The position numbers were made by a program, and so were the translations under genes. Shown piece after piece: positions 7,326 to 15,253 of a stretch of 17,958 bases of DNA. Within the stretch, counting starts at the first letter, position 1; the number at the start of each line of letters is the position of its first letter. The stretch is taken from contig PCAI01000049.1 of assembly GCA_002731195.1 (NCBI GenBank), positions 1 through 17,958 of the forward strand, given 5' to 3'. This DNA is from Methanobacteriota archaeon. Lineage in GTDB: Archaea; Thermoplasmatota; Poseidoniia; Poseidoniales; Thalassarchaeaceae. The notes beneath the pieces were generated by a model. The model searched no databases, had not been told where the DNA came from, and was given only the letters and a program-made list of their open reading frames with translations.

Positions 7326-7418
7326 ATTAGATATTAATGACAAAATATTGGTGAAAGTTGCCATTTTATCCCGAAACATCTTCTTTGAATACTCTCACGA
7401 ACTTACATAGGTGTATCA
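7298..7418. promoter_or_regulatory. Divergent promoter region between RaSEA and the acyltransferase-like gene
   Basis: This 121-base spacer separates two divergent genes, so both promoters should lie here. Candidate TATA-like elements are ATTAATAT on the minus strand (7331-7338, about 35-40 bases before RaSEA) and TTTTAT on the plus strand (7364-7369, about 50 bases before 7419). AGGTG at 7409-7413 is a good ribosome binding site for the plus-strand gene. The TATA assignments are by eye only. Confidence 0.4.
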
Positions 7419-8144
7419 ATGAAGTCATTTATCCTTGTTCAAAATTTTTTAACGGCACTAGTAATACCAATATTTGCTGCTATAATTGGAATTACTGCAG
7501 TCCCGGCTTTAGCTTTATTCAATTATGGATATGAAATTTCTACAGCAAATCCTGAAAGTTATCTCATTGAGTTGATTGGCATTGGAGTTTCTCTTGGATT
7601 ATTTGTAATGACATGGGGTATCAGTTTAGTAATATTTAGTGGTTTAATGGCAGGGATATTGAGGCCAAGACTGGAACCTGGAAGATATCCTTTACAGTCA
7701 TTTGTTACAATACAATGGGCTTGGTCGATGATTTTTCACAAAGCGGCTTTATTTTTCTTACCTAATCTTGTGCCTTCTTTCATTGGCAATACATATTACC
7801 GACTTTCTGGGGCAAAAATTGGAAGAGGAGCACAGATAAACTCCCCAAATGTTAATGATTGCGGATCAGTTACTATTGGAGAAAGGGTAGTAATTGGTGG
7901 AAAAGCGGTCATTAATGCCCATCTAACTGAAAAAGGTGAATTGGTAATGGCTCCTGTAGTTATTGGAAATGATGCGCTCATCGGTACAGAATCAATTATT
8001 CAACCAGGTTGTACAATTGGAGAAGGTGCCGTTATAGCCTCAAGAGCTGTTGTACCTAAATGGACTAATGTACCAGCAGGAGAAGTGTGGGCAGGATTGC
8101 CGGCCAAATGCATCCGTTTGGCAGATGGAACAAAACCAGAATGA
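7419..8144 (+). CDS. Membrane-anchored left-handed beta-helix (hexapeptide) acyltransferase-like protein
   Basis: 241 residues. Two hydrophobic segments (about 10-34 and 48-80) come first. A block resembling the beta-helix domain at the end of Pls-type (epsilon-poly-lysine synthetase-like) proteins follows: FIGNTYYRLSGAKIGRGAQI (121-140), SVTIGERVVIGGKAVINAHL, VVIGNDALIGTESIIQPGCTIGEGAVIASRAVV and the closing WAGLPAKCIRL. Repeated [I/V]-G-x-x-A/V hexapeptides give the helix coils. H168 (NAHL) sits where these enzymes often carry a catalytic His. It probably transfers an acyl group or modifies a lipid or peptidic substrate at the inner face of the membrane; the substrate is unknown. The start is fixed by AGGTG four bases before the ATG. 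It converges with the coiled-coil gene five bases away. Confidence 0.85.
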   Translation: MKSFILVQNFLTALVIPIFAAIIGITAVPALALFNYGYEISTANPESYLIELIGIGVSLGLFVMTWGISLVIFSGLMAGILRPRLEPGRYPLQSFVTIQWAWSMIFHKAALFFLPNLVPSFIGNTYYRLSGAKIGRGAQINSPNVNDCGSVTIGERVVIGGKAVINAHLTEKGELVMAPVVIGNDALIGTESIIQPGCTIGEGAVIASRAVVPKWTNVPAGEVWAGLPAKCIRLADGTKPE

Positions 8145-8157
8145 ATTATTCATTCTG
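8137..8157. terminator. Palindrome spanning two convergent stop codons
   Basis: CAGAATGAAT (8137-8146) and ATTCATTCTG (8148-8157) form a perfect 10-bp inverted repeat around one central base. It holds the TGA of the plus-strand gene (8142-8144) and the TGA of the minus-strand gene (8150-8152). A-rich bases lie before it and TTT after it, so on each strand the hairpin is followed by a short T-run. A shared bidirectional terminator is plausible. The symmetry may partly come from both proteins ending in a Glu-stop codon pair. Confidence 0.4.
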
Positions 8158-8806
8158 TTTCATCATCTTTTTCTGAAGTTTCTTCTGTAGCTTGTTCTTT
8201 AACAGCATCAAGTGCTTCGTTCATACGGTCTTTGAATGTGTCTTGCTTTTGACGGAATTCAGCCATTGCTTGAATCGCACTGTCTATCATTTCATACCTA
8301 GTTTGAATAGCTTCATTGAGATTTTCGAACAATTGCATATGCTGAACATACCAATCATCTCTTGCAGACATTTCAGTAGTTGCTGTTTGTAGCGCCTCAT
8401 CTAATTCTTCTGCTACTTCAAAAACACGTCCTAATCTTGCCTTTTCTCTAGAATACATTTCTTCTGTTTTTTCTAATTTTGGTTCTAGATGTTCTATTGT
8501 TTTATTTGCCTTAGCGCGTTCTAATTCCATTGCCCTCAAACGTCCATCTTTCTCATCTAGAAGTGCTTGAATTCCTTCTTTTTCAATTTCGCTATTTACA
8601 GCTTCTTTTTCTAAGACTTCGATGATTGCCTGTAATTCTTCATTAAGCTTTGATGATTCATTATATGCAATATATAATTTTTCTAATCGATCGTTTGCTA
8701 CTCTCAAATCCTCTTCTAAATTTAATGAAGATGGAGCGTTTGGTTCTGGAAAACCGATTCCATTTTCGCCTTCGTTCATGTCTATCTCGATATGTTCCAC
8801 AGCCAC
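8150..8806 (-). CDS. Coiled-coil protein, unknown function
   Basis: Up to 218 residues, with no membrane segment. An acidic, probably disordered N-terminus (about 1-28, with PEPNAPSS) precedes long heptad-rich helices at about 30-125 and 130-205, dense in Leu/Ile, Glu and Lys. An acidic tail ends the protein. It resembles the generic SMC/tropomyosin-like coiled coils, so similarity searches would give little. It follows the M20 peptidase by 54 bases on the same strand. GTG at 8806 is the longest start, with an in-frame TGA about 36 bases above it. ATG at 8779 is an equally good alternative and would remove only nine residues; neither has a strong ribosome binding site. Confidence 0.8.
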   Translation of the reverse strand: MAVEHIEIDMNEGENGIGFPEPNAPSSLNLEEDLRVANDRLEKLYIAYNESSKLNEELQAIIEVLEKEAVNSEIEKEGIQALLDEKDGRLRAMELERAKANKTIEHLEPKLEKTEEMYSREKARLGRVFEVAEELDEALQTATTEMSARDDWYVQHMQLFENLNEAIQTRYEMIDSAIQAMAEFRQKQDTFKDRMNEALDAVKEQATEETSEKDDETE

Positions 8807-8860
8807 ATCTGATTTAACATCGGCGGAATTAACTTCCTTTATGCGTCAAAAAATACAATT

Positions 8861-10273
8861 TCAACTTGATATTGCGGCGATTGTTGCTGAAAGAACGGCC
8901 GTTAGTCTTTTTGAGGATGGGATGTGCAATTTTTCATCCGGACCGTGTGCATTATTACCAGGGCCGCCAGTACCTGTACAGAGAAATTTAGTATCTGGAT
9001 ATTTATGCTGCATCATGGCCATAAAAGGAATTGTGCCACCAACCCATGTTGCCAATGGAGGCAGTCCCGTTATATGCATAGAAGAATCATGTAATGACTG
9101 AAGTAATGCTCCTTCCAAAGGAGGTGCGTGAAAACCATCTGCAGAGGGGTCAAGAGAAAAGTTAACTTGTGCACCAAAAGGAGGATTTTCCTCTAATTTT
9201 TGTTTGATTATTTTCTCAACAACATTTGCACTTATTCCAGGAGGGATTCTGAAACTTAATTTCAAGTCAGTATTTGTTCGTAATACATTACCTGCATTTT
9301 GTACTGAAGGAATTCCATCAGCACCTATAATACTCAGTGCAGGCCTCCAATTCACATCAAGTAAACTTTCTTCGACAGATCCAGATTGTGAAATTAATGT
9401 ATCCAAAACAGGTAAACTTTCCCATATTGAATTGCCAATAACTTCTGCAAGGGCTGCTGCTTGCTCACGGATTGTATTTGTTATTGTAGTATGCATCTCG
9501 GAGATTAGAACCTCTCCGGTATCTGAATCTTCAATTCTATCTAGTAAAATTCTTTGTATTCTAAATGATGAGGGGATAGTCCCTCCTGACATTCCTGAAT
9601 GAACTCCCTCATGAGACACTTTTACAGAAAGTGTACCCGATACCAATCCCCTTAAGGCTTCAGTTGTCCAAATATGATCATAATCAGGACCTCCACTATC
9701 CAATACTACAACTAAATCAGGATTTCCAAGTTGATCAGTTAATTTCTCAAGATAAGGCGGGAGATCAAAAGATCCTGATTCCTCACACGTTTCAATTAGA
9801 AATTTACAAGTTGGGTGAGGAATTTCAAATTCTTGTAACATCTTTAATGCAGTAACACAAAGATAGCCTCCATAACCATCATCTAATGCACCTCTACCAA
9901 ATAACCATGGATCTCTTCGAACTCCCTTTAAAGGATGTAAACCTTCAGACCATAGTTCTGGTTTGGAAGGTTGCTTATCTAAGTGAGAATAAAAAATTAC
10001 TTCTCCTGGGCCTGTTCCTTCTACATTAACTAAAAGAACGGGGGTTGTATCTGCTATTTTGTGTACTTCATATGACATTCCTGAAATATCTTGGCCATCT
10101 AGCCATGAGCAAAATAAATTAATTGTTGCGTCTAATTCTCCCTTTTCAGCCCAATTTGGCTCAAAAGCAGGAGATAATGCTTCTATCTCGATAAAATTTT
10201 TCAAACTGGGTAAGATTGACTCTTCCCATAATTCATCACTACGCTTCATCAGTGCATCAAGGTCAAGAGGCAT
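8861..10273 (-). CDS. M20-family zinc metallopeptidase (CNDP-like dipeptidase or deacylase)
   Basis: 470 residues with a complete M20 active site in the order found in carnosine dipeptidases: H97 and D99 (YSHLDKQP), bridging D131 (GRGALDD), general base E164 and metal ligand E165 (ETCEESGS), D192 (VVLDSGG) and H443 (NNAHGPDEKLHI). The inserted lid/dimerisation domain spans roughly 205-400 and includes H225 (EGVHSGMSGG), which in dimers completes the neighbouring active site. No signal peptide is visible, so it should be cytoplasmic, probably cleaving dipeptides or N-acyl amino acids for nutrition. The ATG at 10273 has GGTGA nine bases upstream. The AddA-like gene ends 45 bases before it on the same strand; a functional link with DNA repair is not evident. 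Confidence 0.93.
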   Translation of the reverse strand: MPLDLDALMKRSDELWEESILPSLKNFIEIEALSPAFEPNWAEKGELDATINLFCSWLDGQDISGMSYEVHKIADTTPVLLVNVEGTGPGEVIFYSHLDKQPSKPELWSEGLHPLKGVRRDPWLFGRGALDDGYGGYLCVTALKMLQEFEIPHPTCKFLIETCEESGSFDLPPYLEKLTDQLGNPDLVVVLDSGGPDYDHIWTTEALRGLVSGTLSVKVSHEGVHSGMSGGTIPSSFRIQRILLDRIEDSDTGEVLISEMHTTITNTIREQAAALAEVIGNSIWESLPVLDTLISQSGSVEESLLDVNWRPALSIIGADGIPSVQNAGNVLRTNTDLKLSFRIPPGISANVVEKIIKQKLEENPPFGAQVNFSLDPSADGFHAPPLEGALLQSLHDSSMHITGLPPLATWVGGTIPFMAMMQHKYPDTKFLCTGTGGPGNNAHGPDEKLHIPSSKRLTAVLSATIAAISS

Positions 10274-10318
10274 GGTACTCTGTCACCCACCTTGCAAATG
10301 TATTCTTCGTTTAATTAG

Positions 10319-13300
10319 TTAATTTAAAGGTCCACAAATTGGTAATTCTCCTTGATTGAAAGGACATTTATTACATATCTCAGATTTGCTTGCTTCTAAT
10401 TGAGGGAATTTGGAAAGTGTAATGTTAGAACCTAATGACATTTCGGCTGCTAATGCCAAATTTTCTTCTAAATCATTTAATGCATTTTCTAGCATTTTCT
10501 CTGGATATACTACTAATCTTCCTGTAACGCCAATCAAAATTGCAGGTGAAAGAACTTTTCTTGAAGGATATCCGGATTTAGACCTTTCATTTTCAAGATT
10601 TTTGAGTGCTGTGTAATAAAGAGCTTGTTGCATTCTATGTTCCAATAATATATCTATTTCCGCCTGGCATTTTGGTTCAGTAGTACTTTCTCCTAATGCT
10701 TCAATCAAACCATCAGTTTTCCCATCTACTAATTTTATTGCCTCTTCTGTCTTCAAATCGACGGGACGGATAGTTGATTCTCCATGAGCAACAGTACATA
10801 GTACAAGATCTATTAGACCACTCATCTCAATATTAGCAAATTCGATTTTGGATAATGGTTCATATCCATCAGGAGTCCAACGACTACGAATTAAATTGTC
10901 TAGATTTATCTTTTTAGTAATATTAAATGGCATTTCAGTCCTTAATCCTTCAACTCTATGGCCATCAAAAATTTCACCCCTCGATAGTTTTCCAAGAGCT
11001 CCTGATTTTATTCTATTAATCATTAAATTGACTAATTCAGTTGTACTTTCTCTATCTGCTTCTAAAGGTAATAACTCATCAAAAACAGTATTATGTATCT
11101 CAAGACTGTCTATTGAATCAGTTTCTCTTTTTATCCATGATTCCGGTAATGGTGTTGTTGGATGTTCGCCTTTAGGCCCAGGATTGCCTATGCCAATCTC
11201 CATTATTCTATGTACTATCGTTCCGAAAAGAGCAGCATCGATTCCTTGTGGGAGGCTATTTGATGAATTTATTGAAATTGAGGGAATTATTGGCTTGGGA
11301 GATAAGCCGCCTATTGTTTCGTACCAGTGTCTTCTTGGACATTTCTCTATAATTGGGATTCTACTTGGTGCTATCTTTAATCTTGCAAATGAGTCTGTTC
11401 GCGGAGAAGAAAAAGATATTGTTTCTTGTGATATAGATTTTTTAGCAGCATTATCTAAATTCTCAATTCTAGTCAAAGGAGTTTTAGTTAAATGAGAAGA
11501 GTTTGTTTCAGATATAAAACAGTCTGGATGGTGTAACATTGTCAATCCTTTTAATGCCTTAGAATTACTTAAAAATCCTCTAGATATTAATGAAGATGGA
11601 TTAAATATACGATGGCCACGAGTTCTAATAATAATTTCATCTGAAACAACATCTGATGGATCAAGCCATGGTGAATCTTGTTCATTCCTATTGGCTGAAC
11701 CTTGACGTAACGATTCTATCCACATTTCACCGAGTTGAGGTAATGATTCTGAATAATTCCAAGGGAATTTAATCCCCTCTCCATTTACCCAGTTTGTACC
11801 TTTTGTTGATCCGACTACAATTAGTTTGTGTTGTGCTCTTGTTGCTCCGACATAAAGAAGTCTTCGTGATTCAGCACTTTTACGAGCCTGGTGTATCTTC
11901 CTAACATGTTTCCATAATGCCGAGGAAGGTGATTTTTCGTTAGACCATGGTTTTGGATTACCTGCAAACAATTCAGGAGTTACGATCAATCTATTTCTAT
12001 CATCCATCGTCATATTAGTTTGACGTCCAGAAAATAAATCGGCAAGAATGATTACTTTCGACTGCAGCCCTTTTGAGCCGTGTATAGTCATAACTCTAAC
12101 TGCATCACTTGGCGGGATTGTGACGGCTTCTAGAGAATTGCCACCACTTTCTCTTAAATCACGTATTTTATCTGCTAAAACAATTGAATCCCCCCCAACT
12201 TCTCTAGATAAACTTCTAACAATGTCTATGAATTGTTCTATGTCTTGACGAGAAACTGTATCTGTAAATGCCATTAAAATGTCTGATCTATCTACTGTTT
12301 CTTCTAATAAATCCACTATACGTCCTGTCGATGAAAGATCTATCCACCTTTGAATTAATTCCTTTTGTCTCTCGTTAATTGCAAAATCCCTCAATCTAAT
12401 TAGTAGGTTCTCTTCTTTTCCAGCGTAGAAGAGATACTGTTGTAATTTAGCATCATCAAATCCTATCAAAGTGGATCTTGCCACCCAGGATGCATGATGT
12501 CGTGAAAATGGCCGTGCGATGAATTGTAATAATCCCTCTATCGTATGAACTGCTGGACGATCAAGTAATCTCCCTTCACGATCTGCTTGGGCAGGGATTC
12601 CCAGATTATGCAAATGACGAATGATGACATCCCTGATTTTACTTCTACTTGGCAGTAGTATCATTATGTCACTAGGATCTACGGGTTCTTCCGCCGGTAA
12701 TTCTATCCATTCTCCTTCAGATGATAGGATTCTGATTGATTTTCCTTCAATTAAATTTTTTATTCGCAATGATATCATCATACTCTGTCTTTCAATAGAG
12801 TCTGGTTTTCCTGGGCCAAATGGATCAAGTGATTTTCGTAAGTCTGTAGAAGGGTTTGTTTCCCCTCCTGTTCCCAAAGGACATATCCATTCTAATGAAC
12901 CCGAGGAATTAATTTTATCTTTACTTGGAAATAGTGGCTGTGATTGTGCATAGAAGTTTCCATTAGGAAAATGTCTGTGTTTATCATTGAAGACGTCATT
13001 CCACCATTCATTCATTACATTTAGCAGACCTCCGTCGGTACGGTAGTTTATTTGTAATCTAATTAGTCCTTGTTTTCTATATTCTACCTCTTGGGAAGAA
13101 GGTATTGGGAGATGTGTATCAGACAGATCAAATGGTATCCATGGTATTAGATTTCGACCTCCATCTTCGGTTACTTCAATTGCCTTTGTAACATTCAAAA
13201 TATAGGAATTTCTAGGATCTCTACTAGAGTTTAACTTACGTAACGGTGGTTTACGAGTTAGTTCCTTTATACTAGAAAATTCATGTTTATTTATGTCTCT

Positions 13301-15253
13301 TAAAATTCTCGAATATTCTAAGAATCCTGTAACTTCTGCTTGACGGAATGCATAGATACTTTGTTTTACATCCCCAACATAACAAATAGTTGGCTGCCAT
13401 GGAGTATTTGGTACTTCAGGGTCGCCATCTTGAGTGGACCTCTCTCCCCATAATCTGGAAAGCAGTCTCCATTGTAATGGGGAATTGTCTTGTGCTTCGT
13501 CGATAATAAAGGCACGATAACGTCGTCTGATTTGTTTCAATAGATCAAATCGTTGAGTTAAATCAATACGAATTGTAGATAAATTTTCTAAATAATTACC
13601 AGCCATGTTTGGATTATTCTCCAATTTTTCTAATATAGAAAATGCTTGAATTATATGATCATCACGCCATGTTTCTGTATTTAGTGAATTTAATGCATCT
13701 TGGATTGATTGTGGGTAAAAGGTACGGCAAACACTGGGGCAATTAGCAAGAAGTAAATCTCCTGCTAATCTTTGAACATCTTCATAGTCATGTGTTTCTT
13801 CATTTTTCTTCAACTTTTTCAAGATTCCTAAAAAGCCATCATGTACTAATTTTAAATTATCTAGATTATCTACTTCCGCCTCTAATGTGAAATGAAATTT
13901 ATTGATTTTTGAATCATCTGATAACCTATTAGGAAGAGGGAATTGAAGTTTTTGTAAAGGTCTTTTCCAATCTTCAGAAGTCATAGGAGGATTAGAATCG
14001 TCAAGCATTAATGTAACTTGAGTGAAATGCAAAATAAGTTTCCCGATTTTTGTATACCATAGATCTTTAATTTGGGAGGACATTGTTTTCAGACCAATTT
14101 TAACTGATTCTTTTGTTGTTTTATCTTTAATTTCAGAATAACTTCTAATTCCACTTTCCCATGTATCCGAAGGTAACTTAGAATTGGGGAAGATAGATGG
14201 TTTATCACTCATAATTGATGCATTCGAGGTGATACAAAGTAACAAATGTCCAAGCCATACTAGTTGTTCCCATTTGCCAACAGGAGGTTGTGATTCGCAT
14301 AGAGAATCAAGGGAAGCTATTCTGGTATCAGAAAATACTCCTTCTGGAGCTAGGGCAGTAATATTTTCTTTGATAAAATCACAATATTTTGTTACCAGAG
14401 TACACACTTCTCTTGAGAAATTTGTTAACTCTTCTTGATCTATGGATAGAGTTATTCTTTTCTTAAGCGATTCTTGATCAATTTTACCACTTTTATTGGT
14501 CATTAATCTTGTACTTTCCTCAATAAATACTGATTTGTAAACTAAACTTCTCAGGACGTTTGTTGCACTTCTTCTACTTGAGTAATGTCTGGAAATATTA
14601 TCTCTAGCATCTAGAACTTGTGTGGCTATCTCTGAGGGTATTCCTGCATCTACAGCATCACCAATTAAATTGAATGAATTTGGGAGTCTCCATAGAGTAT
14701 TAATTGCAGATTCAACTAAAAGTATACGATTTGTATCAGAAATTATATCTTTACTATTAAAATCTCCAAGATAGCCTCTATAAGGGGATATTAATTGATT
14801 AAAAAATGAGTCTATAGTTCCAATTGGAGCATCCTCTAGAAGTGTCAAAAGTTGTTCATTAAATCCTTGATGGCGAATTCTAGGATCTGTTCTACTTATC
14901 CCATCATCACTTATTGGTCCTGGTTTTAGTTTGGAGATACGTTTTCTTAATCTATCGCGCATTTCATCTGATGCTCTATTGGTAAATGTAAGTAAAACAA
15001 CTTCACCAGGAAGCAATCCTCTCCATTTACGTAAGTCTATAGTCTCTGAAGAAGGAGACATTAGCAAACCTCCTTCTAATTTTGATGGGCGTTCTGGCAT
15101 CGGTAAAATCCTAGTTGCACGTTGATCTTCTGTTAGATAATGTTCTATTACTCGGTCAATTATAGTACTTGTCTTGCCAGTTCCTGCTCCTGCATCGACC
15201 ACGATGTGCGAATCAAGATTTAATGCTAAACGTTGGGCTGTATTCAAACGCAT
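10319..15253 (-). CDS. AddA/RecB-like UvrD-type helicase with C-terminal PD-(D/E)XK nuclease
   Basis: 1644 residues from the ATG at 15253; a TTG one codon earlier is less likely. Superfamily 1A helicase motifs in order are: Q motif NTAQRLALN, Walker A AGAGTGKTS (Lys 27), Ia LLTFTNRASDEMRDRL, II IIDEAQD (D585, E586), III GDVKQSIYAFRQA (about 625-638), IV INYRT (about 733), V VMTIHGSKGLQ (about 1053) and VI LLYVGATRAQHKL (about 1132). The nuclease domain has H in FGTIVHRIMEIG, D1482 in GLIDLVL, D1499-L-K1501 and QQALYYTAL. C1305 (EKCPRRHWY) with C1627, C1630 and C1640 gives the four-Cys iron-sulfur staple. It is about 400 residues longer than Bacillus AddA, with extra sequence before motif II and about 60 residues more between III and IV. 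It overlaps the AddB-like stop as TGATG. Role: processing of double-strand DNA ends. Confidence 0.9.
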   Translation of the reverse strand: MRLNTAQRLALNLDSHIVVDAGAGTGKTSTIIDRVIEHYLTEDQRATRILPMPERPSKLEGGLLMSPSSETIDLRKWRGLLPGEVVLLTFTNRASDEMRDRLRKRISKLKPGPISDDGISRTDPRIRHQGFNEQLLTLLEDAPIGTIDSFFNQLISPYRGYLGDFNSKDIISDTNRILLVESAINTLWRLPNSFNLIGDAVDAGIPSEIATQVLDARDNISRHYSSRRSATNVLRSLVYKSVFIEESTRLMTNKSGKIDQESLKKRITLSIDQEELTNFSREVCTLVTKYCDFIKENITALAPEGVFSDTRIASLDSLCESQPPVGKWEQLVWLGHLLLCITSNASIMSDKPSIFPNSKLPSDTWESGIRSYSEIKDKTTKESVKIGLKTMSSQIKDLWYTKIGKLILHFTQVTLMLDDSNPPMTSEDWKRPLQKLQFPLPNRLSDDSKINKFHFTLEAEVDNLDNLKLVHDGFLGILKKLKKNEETHDYEDVQRLAGDLLLANCPSVCRTFYPQSIQDALNSLNTETWRDDHIIQAFSILEKLENNPNMAGNYLENLSTIRIDLTQRFDLLKQIRRRYRAFIIDEAQDNSPLQWRLLSRLWGERSTQDGDPEVPNTPWQPTICYVGDVKQSIYAFRQAEVTGFLEYSRILRDINKHEFSSIKELTRKPPLRKLNSSRDPRNSYILNVTKAIEVTEDGGRNLIPWIPFDLSDTHLPIPSSQEVEYRKQGLIRLQINYRTDGGLLNVMNEWWNDVFNDKHRHFPNGNFYAQSQPLFPSKDKINSSGSLEWICPLGTGGETNPSTDLRKSLDPFGPGKPDSIERQSMMISLRIKNLIEGKSIRILSSEGEWIELPAEEPVDPSDIMILLPSRSKIRDVIIRHLHNLGIPAQADREGRLLDRPAVHTIEGLLQFIARPFSRHHASWVARSTLIGFDDAKLQQYLFYAGKEENLLIRLRDFAINERQKELIQRWIDLSSTGRIVDLLEETVDRSDILMAFTDTVSRQDIEQFIDIVRSLSREVGGDSIVLADKIRDLRESGGNSLEAVTIPPSDAVRVMTIHGSKGLQSKVIILADLFSGRQTNMTMDDRNRLIVTPELFAGNPKPWSNEKSPSSALWKHVRKIHQARKSAESRRLLYVGATRAQHKLIVVGSTKGTNWVNGEGIKFPWNYSESLPQLGEMWIESLRQGSANRNEQDSPWLDPSDVVSDEIIIRTRGHRIFNPSSLISRGFLSNSKALKGLTMLHHPDCFISETNSSHLTKTPLTRIENLDNAAKKSISQETISFSSPRTDSFARLKIAPSRIPIIEKCPRRHWYETIGGLSPKPIIPSISINSSNSLPQGIDAALFGTIVHRIMEIGIGNPGPKGEHPTTPLPESWIKRETDSIDSLEIHNTVFDELLPLEADRESTTELVNLMINRIKSGALGKLSRGEIFDGHRVEGLRTEMPFNITKKINLDNLIRSRWTPDGYEPLSKIEFANIEMSGLIDLVLCTVAHGESTIRPVDLKTEEAIKLVDGKTDGLIEALGESTTEPKCQAEIDILLEHRMQQALYYTALKNLENERSKSGYPSRKVLSPAILIGVTGRLVVYPEKMLENALNDLEENLALAAEMSLGSNITLSKFPQLEASKSEICNKCPFNQGELPICGPLN

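Noticed and set aside
10848..11495. Long plus-strand frame of 215 codons opposite the AddA-like gene
   Set aside because: It lies antisense to the nuclease region of a protein with clear motifs; its composition is that of a mirrored coding frame and it matches no family.
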